Shown here piece after piece: positions 1 to 11,785 of a stretch of DNA of 64,000 bases (its first letter is position 1; each line of letters opens with the position of its first letter). Both the position numbers and the translations under genes were made by a program. The DNA is from Nymphaea colorata (taxonomy: Eukaryota > Streptophyta > Magnoliopsida > Nymphaeales > Nymphaeaceae). The DNA lies in contig NC_045147.1 in assembly GCF_008831285.2 (NCBI RefSeq), positions 18,206,854-18,270,853 of the forward strand, written 5' to 3'. A model generated the notes under the pieces. The model was not told the origin of the DNA. It searched no databases and worked only from the letters and a program-made list of their open reading frames with translations.

Positions 1-3000
1 ATGGACATTCCTTTGGGTGAGTTAGGGGGACTGCTACACCAAGAAAGGAAGTGTTTTTTTAGAAAAGAAAGGAAGTAACAGGAATTCAATTCATTGCATT
101 GTAATAAAACAAGGTTTTGATTCCTTCGTTGACCAACAATCTCGTCATACCTGTAACGCGATTTGTCGATATTGCTTTGCGGCGGCTCAGAATACTGTAT
201 GATGGAGGGTCAGAATGAGGAAATGAGGTTTTCTGGATTCACAGAGCCTAATGATCGGTTAATTCAGTAAGCAAGGGGAGTTAGCGCGTGATTTTGTTGG
301 TACTATTCATTCGAGCCCAGTTCAATCGCCTACTGATTTGACAAGTGACATGGGCAGAACTTGAATAGCAAATCTTGTGAAAAAAGAGAAGTGGGAACGC
401 GGCACAGGTGGTTTTATTTTAAGGCTGCAGATTCAGTAATCTTGTGTTGTGCATACCCAACGAAGATGCTACTACTATACATAAGCGCACTAAATTTGGG
501 TGGTCACGGGCACGTTTGACTTCATATGAACTAGTCGTTCATGAGAAAACTACACCCAGGACGACTTTCTTGTTGGCTTGTTGCTGCTGGCGGTGTCAAG
601 CCCTGACCCTGCATCTCCCGATTCTAGAGCCAATGGCTGCTTTGGCTTCCGATGAGAGTCGAACTGTCTGCCTATCAAACAAGGGCCGGCAAGCACGGTT
701 AGCTCTCATTGTTTCGCTGATAAGTAATTGGAAGACAGGGAGTGATGGACAAAAGTAGAGGCTGAAAAGATCCGAGATGAAGTCGTTGTCGTTGCCATTA
801 GGACTGGGCTAGGGAACAACAGACCTGGCATGTTCAGATTTTGAAAGACCGACTTGTATTGAAGTATGTTACAAGCGTGATTCCTACTACGAGCTGACGA
901 AGAGACATCTTTTGAGATTGACAGTCTCTGCTCTACAGGAGGTTTTACTGCTGGGAGCATTTCACTGTGTGGTGTACTCGTCTGCTTCTGTTCATGTTGT
1001 TTTTACTTGGGCAGTGTACGAATTTACTTCACAGTTATAACTAAGTTGAAGGTGCGCGTGCTTTCAACTTGGCCTCATATATTTTGTGCGCAATGAAATC
1101 AGAAGAATCTCCACTACTGTTTCAGTAGCTAGAACGCTTTCTCTTTCTTAGGAATATGCCGTGTCTGCAAGACAAAAATGAAGAACGAAAAAGAAAAAAA
1201 ACAAAACAAGAAAAGGTTCCGATTGTTCATGCCGCTATTATTTCGTTTTTGGATTTGGCAAGAAGTTATCATTTGATAGTGAGTTGAAAACGTCCTTCTT
1301 CAGCTTGTTTGTGTTTTGCCTTTTCCTTTTTGTTTTTTTTTTTGACAAAAATCAACATGGCTCGCTTAGTAGCTAGCAAATGGATTCTGATTCACGCAAT
1401 AGCAATCTATAAGCAGATTTTTCGGCCCTCAACAGGACGAAAGATCCTAGGATTCCCAAGCTGAAGAATGTGAAAAGCAAAAAAACACATGGTTTTGGTT
1501 TCCTTTGACTCTACAAAATTTGGCTAAATTCATTTCTCCAAGTTATTTAAATTATCAGAAGTCAAATTTGTTTAGAGCATCATAGTCCAAAAAGTTTGAT
1601 TCCTGGATGGTGGGGTTAAAGGCCTCTGGCCCTCTGTTGGAACGATCTGCTAAGGGTCTGCCTAAGCCCCTCTTGTCTACCAAAAGAAAGAAAAAAAAAA
1701 AAACAGAAAAGACCAAAGGTGCAACAGCATTGGAAATTTATGGGATTCCAAAAATCTCTGGAAAACAGAAAGATACAAATTAGGGAGGTCAGATCGAACC
1801 AATATAGCTTGCACGCAAGTTTTGCTGACAAAACAAAAAAAGTGACAGCTTCTTTCCTACATTTTTTCCCCCATTTTTTGAGTCCATCAGGTGCTATAGT
1901 GTGAATTTTGTTTTTAATGCATGGAGAAACTACCTTGGGCATAAAACCCTAAGATTATATCCTTATTCTATTAAGGTTTTTCTTTGTTTTGGGGTTTGGT
2001 GAGATTTATGACACATCTTCTAATTCTAGTGTCACATTTGCTACCATTTGCAGCTTAAAAAAATGACACACAAAAATTTGGATTTAAACATTGGGCCCCT
2101 TTCTACGTTGACGTCTCATTGAATATAGTGATTAGACGTTTCATTGAATATAGTGGTATACAATAAGCTTTTTGAAGTGTAGATGAAGCTTATTAAAAAC
2201 ATATAATTATGACGTGACGTGGGTCAACCTAAGGCCTTAGAAGATCAATCTCACCAGATCACATGAAAATTTTGTGGTCCAAAAGTCATGACTTTTCATA
2301 ATTAAATTGGGTAATCAAATCAGCACATAGTACTTTCCCTGCAAAGTTTTAATCTCTCTGTACTAAACAACCAGACTGGTAAGTGGTAACAACTCTTATT
2401 CAGGAAATAAAGCAAGTGCTTTAAGTTATTCGTTATTTAAAGTTTAGCTTACTGCAGTTCTTTTCTTTTCCCTTTAATAGCGATTAACTAACCAGGTTGG
2501 GTAGGTTTTCATCAGATTATGTGGACCTCCTTGCACTTCAACTTAAGAGTAGGATTTGGAAGAGTGACAGTTTTTATCCACATATTACATCACCCCATTC
2601 TTCCGGAAACAATTTATCCCTTCTATCAAATACGGGTGAATTTTTACCTTAGAATTATGTCCTCCTTTTTCAGATCCCAGGATCACTCTGAAATAATATT
2701 GGAAGAACAACTCCCAAAATAAGAAAAACGATTTTCACACCAAAGAATAGTGATAAGTTAAATTCACATAAAGCTTATGTAAAACCTTCTAACTAGTTAA
2801 AAGAAATTTCATCAACCGCTTAAAAGATTGAAGATCCTAGACAGAAGCTTGAAGGAAGGGTCTTCCAGTTAGATTCCACTTCCATTGCATAGAATTATAG
2901 ATGATGGGCCATGAAGGCCATTTTGGCAGGAAAGATGAGCAAGTTGGGCCTTTCCAAGATTTGGTCTATAATCTCCATCCTTCCTTCCCCTCACCCAACC

Positions 3001-3429
3001 CCAAACATTGGATCCCACTATGGTCCCAGCCACAGCAAACACCCGTACGTGTTTGCTTTTGGGTTTCTCTGGCTTTGTCCCCTTCTTTAATTATTAAAAA
3101 AAACCAGCTTTCATTTTTTTTTTCTCTTTCTTTCTTTTTAGTTGTTCATTTCACCCAGGACCAATCTGCCCTCCCCTCCCAACCATCCCTACATCAGTGC
3201 TAACGAGAGACTGGTAGAAAGCCCATACAGCTGCACACCAAATCCTCTGTTTGACACTGAAACATTTTCATGGGAAAATGACCAAGCTGTCGAGCCACCA
3301 AAAGACCTGCCTTGTTTCGCTATTTTTTTTTTTTTTTAATGTGGCAGCGTGAACATTAACTTGAGCGGGGGGTTATGACAATGGGAGTGGTCATGCTCGT
3401 TTGATGGGTAGATGTGGTTTGACCTTTTG

Positions 3430-3590
3430 GTTGTGTTTGATAGTATTAAATCTATTAAAAGGTGTGTTTTGAAAAATCCTCAATGTGGGTAACGTCTATA
3501 TTAAATTAATATACTAAACAGTTGATTTAAGGCTCCAAGCTTAAATATCTAGATCTTAGATCCGTGGCAAAACAAACACACCCTTAGAGC
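3430..3590. repeat. Possible short MITE-like element
   Basis: The left side carries the word TTGTGTTTGATAG and the right side AACAAACACACCCTTA. Reverse-complemented, the right side reads TAAGGGTGTGTTTGTT, so the two ends form an imperfect inverted repeat around GTGTGTTTG. The interior of about 130 bp is AT-rich and non-coding. Similar GTGTTTGAT words occur near 53348 and 61279. This fits a small terminal-inverted-repeat element, but I could not identify a target-site duplication, so the call is tentative. Confidence 0.3.
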
Positions 3591-4802
3591 TATAGAACCT
3601 TGGTCAGCAACACTCGAGATTTTACTACACCATCAGCGGCAAAAGTCTTTCATGGTCACATGAATATCAAGTTCTATATCATGTTCTTGATGAAGCCACC
3701 AACATCTCGTGTTTGAATAATATCACCAAAGGCTTGGTAGCTAGGATGAACCTTTTATTGGCCTCAGTTTGTAATAGAAGTAGTAGTGGGTTCCAAAGAG
3801 TCCACGATGGGCTCGATCTAGAAAAGTGTTAACTTTGGAAGCTGGTGACATGCTAAGGCTGGCAACGGGCATGGTTGAACTGGACTCATGATTCACCTGG
3901 TCTAACAATTATGACTAGCTGCGTTTAGGTAACCGGCCCATATTATGTCAGGCCAAGCAAATGAATCTCATGGCCAGTTCAGGAAAGTTAAGTAGTTATG
4001 TAACCCGTGCACTTGGTGGGATATCCAATCATTATGATGACCAAACCTAACCAACGTATTACTGGTGAAAAAAAAAGGGTTATCAATTGGATTTCCAATT
4101 ATGAGACAAGAACTTCCATGCTTGTGTTTGGTACGTACTAAATTGCTGGTTTCCATTACAATGCCGACCAATTAACAGCCTTAATAAACCTCCCAGTGTC
4201 CATAAGTTCATGGTAAAAAACAAGTAGCATCTTACAACTCCAATTGAAACTGGTAGCTCATTCGACCCAGGCATGGGGCATCATACGGATTCTATTACTT
4301 CGATGTGAATCATGTGGATTGATAAGTGGTTGACATTTGGTGCATGGCCTTGTAGTTTATGGAAGACTGAGAACTGTTGTCCCTTTCCCGCACTGCAACC
4401 GACCTCAAATAAGCATATAAAGGAGCTCGTAAAGGGTGCAGCATCGACACATGAAATAGCACGCAGTTGCTTCCTTTTCTTATTCGGCGTTTGGTTTCAT
4501 TTATGAGCAAACGTTTCCACATTTATTGTAAAGGGGAGGACGTTTCCGAACATGGCTCAACAGTTTCCATTTTTTGGCGTGTCCACATGGAGAGGAAATC
4601 AAACGGACCATTACTAGAGTCTAAGCCGGAAGTATTTTGGGATGATATGACGAATACCATGGTCTTTCATCAATCAAACGACTGCCAACATGCTTTCCTT
4701 GTACTTCGAAATAGACCACCACTGAGAATTCACAAAGATGGTCTTAAACTTTGGAAGAGAGAACCAAAATGAGCTCGTTATATAGAATCCACTAGCTTAA
4801 AA

Positions 4803-4865
4803 GGGACATAGCGCAGCTGTTAGTAAAACGGCTCACACTCAAACGGTTCAAGATTCAAATCCAGT
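4803..4865 (+). repeat. tRNA-like A-box/B-box relic (SINE-like or decayed tRNA)
   Basis: The sequence has an A-box-like stretch TAGCGCAGCTGTTAG (from about 4809) and, about 30 nt further on, a B-box-like GATTCAAATCC (about 4852-4862), the spacing of an RNA polymerase III type 2 internal promoter. I cannot fold it into a full cloverleaf with a paired acceptor stem, so it is not a functional tRNA gene on sight. It could be the head of a tRNA-derived SINE or an old tRNA pseudogene. Confidence 0.35.
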
Positions 4866-5658
4866 GTTAAGTTTCTGAACTGCAAATGATGATAAGTATG
4901 ACATAAGTCTATTCAAAGCTCGAAGCAACCACGAATAAAATATGATTTTAAATGTTTTATGCGAAAAGAAAAGCGGTTTCCCTTCATTAAAAGGGAATAA
5001 AACCCACTAAGTCGACATGATCAATGAGTGATGCTTATGCATAGGTTAGGTGATGCTGCTACCGGAATTGGTTTATGCCTGTCTGGCATACTTGGTCGGG
5101 ATCTTCATGTTTCATTGTTTCAAAGCTCCACAGAAGGAAGAAAAGGAAAAGATCTGTTTGATTTCGAAACGCACCCTACGGAATGTTGCAGTGCTTTTCT
5201 TATTTCGGTAGGAGCGTAGCCGCGTACTAATGAAGTTTATTATGGGCATGGCGCCTCAGACCAACTCGGCCATCGCTACTGCCTTTGACAAATGCAGTTT
5301 TTTGAAACTTGAGGTTTTTGTAGTTTTACTAAAAGTTAAGCGCTCTTCGTAGAATATTCAACCCCCATGGATGTGACATATACTGCCAGCTCACGGGTCT
5401 CCACTATGAATACATATGAAAATCTCACGCATTCAGATCCAGGTTGGAACAAATTTCCCACGAAACACGCTACTCTGAAAACGCACACTGCACAGGGTGG
5501 TATGAGTGCAGTTTTTCTCAGAAACAAGGCCAAGAAATCATTTTTCCAAATTTAATGATTCCAAGAATGGTGCGCATAAATGGCATTTAAAAATTCAGTT
5601 TTTTTTGCGATAGACATCGATCAGTAGTTGCGTCATGTGATCATCTGCATGCTTATCT

Positions 5659-5677
5659 TTCTCTCTCTCTCTCTCCA
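5659..5677. repeat. CT microsatellite
   Basis: A run of about nine CT units lies about 450 bp upstream of the polygalacturonase start codon. CT-rich tracts are common in plant 5' leaders and core promoters, so it could lie in the 5' region of that gene; this is inference. Confidence 0.6.
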
Positions 5678-6132
5678 ACCAATCGCCTTCTTCTGCAACG
5701 CCAAGCTCTCTAATGGCTTCCAGCATCCCTTTGAAACTCACTAGTGAGTTTCGCTATAGCAACAGTGTGCATTTCTGAGAAAACCATCTTTGTACTGTTG
5801 TTTTTCTTTCCCCTTTCACCACTTAGGTGTAATGCTTTTTGCACACTGGACTCCACTTTGGGACTCCTAACGGACATATATTGGTCCACAGTCTGTCCGT
5901 TGTTGTTTGGCGGGTACAACAGTCTCTTTCATGCATCATGATTGTCTCTTGGGTGGCTCTCAAAAAACCCATCTACTCGACTCCATTCTGATGCTTCCTA
6001 GCAAGGTTTCTGGAAGGTGGTCCTTCAGCTTCAATTTGCATGCACATCAATCATTCTTTTTGGGGATCAAAAGGATCAGCAGAATCTGAAACCCGTGTGC
6101 ACAAAAGCAGAGGAGGAACTAGCCGGAGGCAT

Positions 6133-9100
6133 ATGAAGGGATCAACTTCTGTGAGTATCAGATCAGCCTTCTCGTCGGTCTTCATCTTTTCTTTGCAATT
6201 CTTTAGTTGTTTCACAAGGTCGGTGTATGATTTTCTTCCTATTGGAGGAAGGCTGAAAACTGAAAAGCAGTTTCTTGTTGTAGTTTGTTCTCGATTTATG
6301 ATTGGCATAAAAAAGAACGAAATTTCGGGAGTTTTTGTCCATCATTCATGGATTGTTGCTCGGCGGATGCCATTTTTATTGTCGGTGGCTGCTTGCTATC
6401 GACCCTCCGGTTCTTCTCTGTGAATGGAGGGAATTGTTAGTTTTGATTGATCTTGAAGAACTGAACTGCGGCTCTCCTTATTTTAGGGAGGAAACGGTTG
6501 TTTCTTTTCCGTGGCACTTTCGAGTTTGTAATTTTGTAACTCTATTTTAAATAAAAATTGAATTTTAGAGGAGTTGTAACTGCTTGCTTTGGAAGAACTG
6601 AATTGCTAATAGTTGATGGTTTTCTTGCTCTTGCGTGCTTGAGCACACGATGTCTGAGGCATTTAGACTTTCTGAGCAATGTCTACTTTTGAGAATCCTT
6701 CTCCTAGATCGTGTGTCACAAATTTTCCCTATTCGTTGGACAATTTGGTCCTACTTGTTGAAATCTTTTCTTGTATGCATTCGAAAGTTTCAGTGCCCTT
6801 TACTTCTTTTGTACTATTTGACCACTAATATGAACGAGGCCATTTAATGGCTCGGTAAGATGTTCTCCCCTACGAATATAGGTATGGTGCCACAATATAT
6901 GCATTTGAATTTCTTGTTTAGTCATCACTGACATTAATCGTATGTCTAATTGAGTTTCTTTCTTCCCCTGCAGCTGTTAGAAGTGCTACTTTTACTTGCA
7001 TCTATCAATGTGATTGGATGGGGAGTCGCAGGTAGAAGCTTTGATTGTCGACCAACACCTGTTACCAAATTTAGGCCACACAGAGTCACCATAACTGAAT
7101 TTGGTGCTGTGGGAGATGGGATCACCCTTAATACAAAGGCATTTGAAAATGCCATGTTTTATCTTAATTCATTTTCTGATAAGGGGGGTGCTCAGCTTTT
7201 CATTCCACCAGGGAGGTGGTTGACTGGAAGCTTCCATCTCATCAGCCATCTCACAGTGGTACTGGACAAGGAAGCTGTAATTCTTGGGTCAGAGGTGAGG
7301 ACTTGGCCTGTACCCTATCAACTTTGACATTTATAACTTGGTATCTCACTGCAGTGATTGTATTGAGATGTATGATCATCATCAAGCAAGTCACAGATTG
7401 CTTAATCATATTATGCACATGTTAGGAGTTTTGCGCTGCTCCAGAATGTTTCAGGTATTTTATGTAATTTTGTAGGATTCAAGTGATTGGCCAGTCATTG
7501 ATCCATTGCCTTCATATGGTCGAGGTAGAGAGCTTCCTGGTGGAAGGCATAGAAGTTTGATATATGGATTTAACCTTACAGATGTCGTCATAACAGGTGG
7601 GTTTAATTCCACAAAAATTCTACTTTACTGATTTTGTTTTTGATGTTGAGGAGAGTAACGATCATGAGATTATTGCGGGGTGAAAAGTAAACTAGGTGGA
7701 AATCTGATTTTTCCTGCTCTAACTCTGTCTTTTGATGCTCCCATGTCCAAGGTGATAATGGAACGATCAATGGACAAGGCAGTGTTTGGTGGAGCTGGTT
7801 TCAGAACAATACTCTTGATTACACTCGTCCCCATCTAATTGAATTGGTGCACACAGATGGGGTGGTCATCTCGAACCTAACTCTTCTGAATTCACCATTC
7901 TGGACCATCCATCCTGTATACTGCAGGTTTGTTTAGCAGAAATGTTTCTTTTGCAAATTATATACAAGTTTTCTGAAAAAAATTTTATAGTTCAGTGCAA
8001 AATTGGAGTTGTAGGTGATACTTGAGATTATTTTTGCTGGTTGAACAGCCAAGTCCATATTAAGCACGTCACTATTACTGCTCCTCATCACTCACCGAAC
8101 ACTGATGGAATCGACCCTGGTAATTAATAGTAAACTTATATTTCAATGTCTTGTTCTTCTGTTCAGTTTCTATTTTCTGATGGTTGTGCACAATGCCATT
8201 GCATTTTATGTTCACACTTTTATGGATGGTTTACAGCTGAAACAATTTCATCTTGTGGCACTGCTTGTAATAGGTACCATGATGATTATTTCCAAGTGTC
8301 CTTCTTGGTTAAGAAGTTGCAGCTTGTTCCCTTGCATCTAAAACATCAGTTTTCTTAGCTTTCACTTTCTTAGTGGTGTCTTAAATGATCTTGGCTGCTA
8401 AATTTTATCAAATCCGATCATTATAAGTATCAATTTGATAATGTATCGAACTTCTAATGTTTGATCAACTTTCGCTTGCTGAAGCTGTAGGCTTCATCTA
8501 TTTTGGGGACGTTTCATGCTTTCAAAATCAGATGCTTGTATGAATCAAATAATTTTTACCAGGTTGTGTTGCATAAGTTTTACCATGAGTTATGCATGTA
8601 CAAAATGTTCATGTGTCTATTATTATTCAAGTACAAGAATAGTTAAATTTAATGTATGGTCGTATAGGCGCTGTGAAATATTTTTACTGACAAGCATGAA
8701 TAACCATTGTCTCTTCACTTATGCCAGAAGTTGGTTAAAATTCTTGCTTAGGCTCTGTGTTTATATCATGCATGCAGTCTAACTTTGGCCAGCCAAGTGA
8801 AGCTTATGCTCTATCAAGCAAGTTCCATAGTCACAAATAACGTCTTGGAGTTTTAAACGGCGAGGTTTTTCTCGGGTATAATACGGCGAGCTTGAAAAAA
8901 ACAGAAAAAATACGGTAAATTTTAAAAAATTTTAAAAACCTAAGAATGGAAGAAAAATAAAATAAGTGAGAAACTAATAACACAAACATCACAAGATAAG
9001 TAGATTTGCAATAAGTAAAAAATAGAAAATGAAAAAAAAACTCTTTGGCATTAAAAAAAGTGGAAAAAGTGAAAAAAAAGTGAAAGAAACGCAAAAAAAA

Positions 9101-11785
9101 AAGCGTTAAAAATGTGTTTTTTTCGTTTTTAATGTTTTTTTCAAAAAATATGTTTTTTTAAAGTTTTAAACGGCCATTTAATTTATCACGTTTTTTTTTC
9201 ACGTTTTTTTTTTCGAAAAAAAAACACGTTTTTTTTAACTATCTCTATGCTCGGCAGTACACTAAGATGCTTGAGAAATACAAGACAAAGCAACAGATAC
9301 TGTCAAATATTTTATTAATGTGTTGCTTGTCTGCAAACATAGGTCAGATTACCATATCCATATTGGATTCAGTTTCCAATATGCTACCATTGACCTGCTA
9401 ATGTACCGAGCAAAATGGTGGTTAATGCTGAACTGTATACTCCTTGAAAACAAGGTCGAATGTCCAAATCCACATGTGAAAAAAGAAGAATTGTCGAGAT
9501 TGGATGTGTAAATGTGATTCTCTAACCCCTTTATTTTTGAAGGGTATGGACCATTCATCTTCATCCCTTATAAAATTTGATCCACATCTGTTTTCAATGA
9601 TTTTCTTTTAATGCAGACAAATTTGGACATTGGATTCTAAATGGTTTGATTTCAAAAAATTGGCCAGTCAGCCAATGAAATTGGATGGTCAAATTCTTGG
9701 ACCCTATATATTGTCACAAATATTGGTGTTTAAAGAAAATGCAAAAAAGAGAAAATAAAGGAAAACAAGAAAATTGTGGAAATTGCCCCAAAATGAAAAA
9801 TATTGCATCTTTTTTTGATTTTTTGAGAAAAAGTGTTTTGCAATAAGTTTAACGTTTTTAGGTTTCCTTTAAGATTTTCATAACTGTCTTGAATTTTTTT
9901 CAATTTCATTGGAAAAGAAAGTAGAAAAATAAAATTTCATAATTTTTTGTATTATATATATTTTAAAAAATTTTGGATTCCCAAGATTTTCTCGAGAAAA
10001 ATAACATTCTGAATAATATTTGATAGAAACCTCGCTGATAAAAACCTGAGAACAATGTACATATTTGCACAAAGGCTGAATTAATATCTAATATTGTGCC
10101 CTTTGTGCCACAAGGCATGAAAGCCCATTGTTAGCAGCATGTGTTGGTTCTACATTGGTAAGGTCCACATAATTTCATGCTTCTTTTCTGAACTGCCCTT
10201 TTGTTTTAGAAGACATGCAAGTCTTCTCAAATGACAGACGTTGGCTGTCATCTATATGTTAATAAGTGCATCTCACTGCACCTCTTCTCAAAGTTCTGCT
10301 TTGTGGTTATTTTCTAATAGATTAAGACATGCTGAACCCAGGAAAAGTGTCAGATCTTGATTAAGATTCTGTCTTCTTGTTAGGGGGTAGCTTTCACTTT
10401 TAGTTAACATGCTGAAAATGCTTTCCACGTACTTGAAAACCTAGGAAGAAGATTATTTTTCTGCATTTGTTCTCTAATGGGTTGTTTCAATGTGGTCAAC
10501 CTTCATACTAAAAGTTGCTAGGAACTAGCTGAAGTTGGAAAATGTGTAACTTTCTTGCTAAATTACGAGGCTAGGCAAGCAAATCATGTGAAGAGATGCA
10601 CTCAGTTGAAACAATATTCTTCTTATAAATAAATATAAATGAACCTATTTTCTTGTAAGGCAGAAATACATTCAGTTTGCAGATTCCTTAGACTGAAATT
10701 CTCCTGTCCAATCACTATGCACTGTTTGTGTGCCATGAACCATTGAAAAATAGATGCACATAGAATCTTTGCTTCCCTTCTGCATTATAGACAAAAGATG
10801 AACTAAATGCATTCAAATGGTTCTGAGTTTATTATCTACCATTTGGAAATCATGGCAGTTTACGTCTGTTTTATTGCTATTTTCAACCAAACTTAGGGCA
10901 TTGAGATTGTGTGTAAAATTTTAAGCATGCGAGCAACTGCTTTTCCTATGAAGTGTTTCTACCAACTTATGAATTTTTACAGCCTATGGTTGATAAGTGG
11001 ACTGCAAAGGTCTCACACATGGGCATGCATGTTTGTGGATGTCCATCACAAACGGTTGCTAATACATCTTCTCTTCAGATTCATCTAGAGATGTCTGCAT
11101 CGAGGATTGTTACATTAGTACTGGTGACGATTTGATATCCATCAAAAGTGGCTGGGACGAATATGGAATTGCCTATGCCCGCCCTAGTTCCAACATAGTG
11201 ATAAGAAGAATCAGTGGAGAGTCTGGAAGAAGCTCAGGCATATCACTAGGAAGTGAGATGTCAGGTGGCATATCCGAAGTTTATGTTGAGGATGCACACA
11301 TTTTCAACTCTGTCAGAGGGATAAGAATAAAGACTTCCCCAGGCAGAGGTGGTTTCATAGAGAACGTATACATCTCTAAAGTGGTTATGTCGAATGTAAA
11401 GACAGCTTTGAGTTTCACCAGTCATTATGGTGAGCATCCGGATGAGAATTACGACCCAAATGCTCTTCCAACTATAAAGAAGATCACATTCAATGATATA
11501 AGTGGAAATAACATCATTTATGCAGGCTTTATGGAGGGCATTGAAGGAAGCGTTTTCCTTGATATCTGTTTGTCCAACATCACCCTCAATGTTATGTCAC
11601 ATTCCCCCTGGAACTGTTCTTACATCCTCGGGTACTCTGAATTTGTTTCTCCCGAACTATGTCAGCCTCTGAGTCAGAAAATCCCCACAGATTCTACTTG
11701 CTATGTTCCAAAAGATTTGTCGCCCCAAGTCTCGCACGCCAACCGTCTGATCAGCACTATTTTTGGGTTTGTGTGGGTTACCTAA
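6133..11785 (+). CDS. Polygalacturonase-like protein, glycoside hydrolase family 28, secreted
   Basis: This six-exon gene has coding exons 6133-6150, 6974-7294, 7476-7596, 7752-7926, 8049-8119 and 11079-11785, all with GT-AG introns and matching phases, giving 470 aa. Exon 1 encodes only MKGSTS. Joined to exon 2 it makes a signal peptide (a leucine-rich core, then about residue 26), so the product should enter the secretory pathway to the cell wall. GH28 enzymes hydrolyse alpha-1,4 galacturonan in pectin by a right-handed beta-helix. Visible family motifs are TEFGAVGDG near the N terminus, SPNTDGIDP (Asp231), TGDD (Asp252, Asp253) and RIK (318-320). The usual domain III GHG is absent: the matching stretch is RSSGISLGSEMSGG (286-299), as in the divergent plant clade that also carries SGWDEYG. 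The three catalytic Asp are kept, but substrate and activity cannot be assumed. The start was chosen because it alone gives a phase-matched signal peptide. Intron 5 is 2959 bp, much longer than the others. Confidence 0.92.
8845..9240. repeat. Low-complexity repeat insertion in the last polygalacturonase intron
   Basis: The word GTTTTAAACGGC occurs at about 8851-8862 and again as GTTTTAAACGGCC at about 9162-9174. The stretch between and after is almost pure A/T with many CGTTTTTTT words. A palindrome of about 24 nt (a G, a T run, CG, an A run, a C) lies near 9203-9228. The bounded, self-repetitive structure suggests a non-autonomous insertion or expansion, not ordinary intron sequence. I see no coding capacity. 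Confidence 0.4.

Larger units (their letters stand above)
1..6132. other. Intergenic region upstream of the polygalacturonase gene
   Basis: No convincing gene is seen. Short open frames (for example 444-758 plus and 706-960 minus) show no family resemblance and overlap each other on opposite strands. The sequence is AT-rich with homopolymer runs, a CT-repeat at about 5659-5677, and two possible repeat relics described separately (about 3430-3590 and 4803-4865). The stretch just before 6133 should hold the promoter and 5' untranslated region of the polygalacturonase gene, but I could not fix a TATA box or transcription start with confidence. Confidence 0.55.

Noticed and set aside
170-275. Short plus-strand reading that could be the last exon of a gene entering from the left
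   Set aside because: It has no recognisable family text, no supported splice acceptor and only about 24 codons before a stop.
444-960. Two overlapping open frames on opposite strands (104 aa and 84 aa)
   Set aside because: Neither shows domain, signal or composition typical of a real protein, and no splice partners were found.
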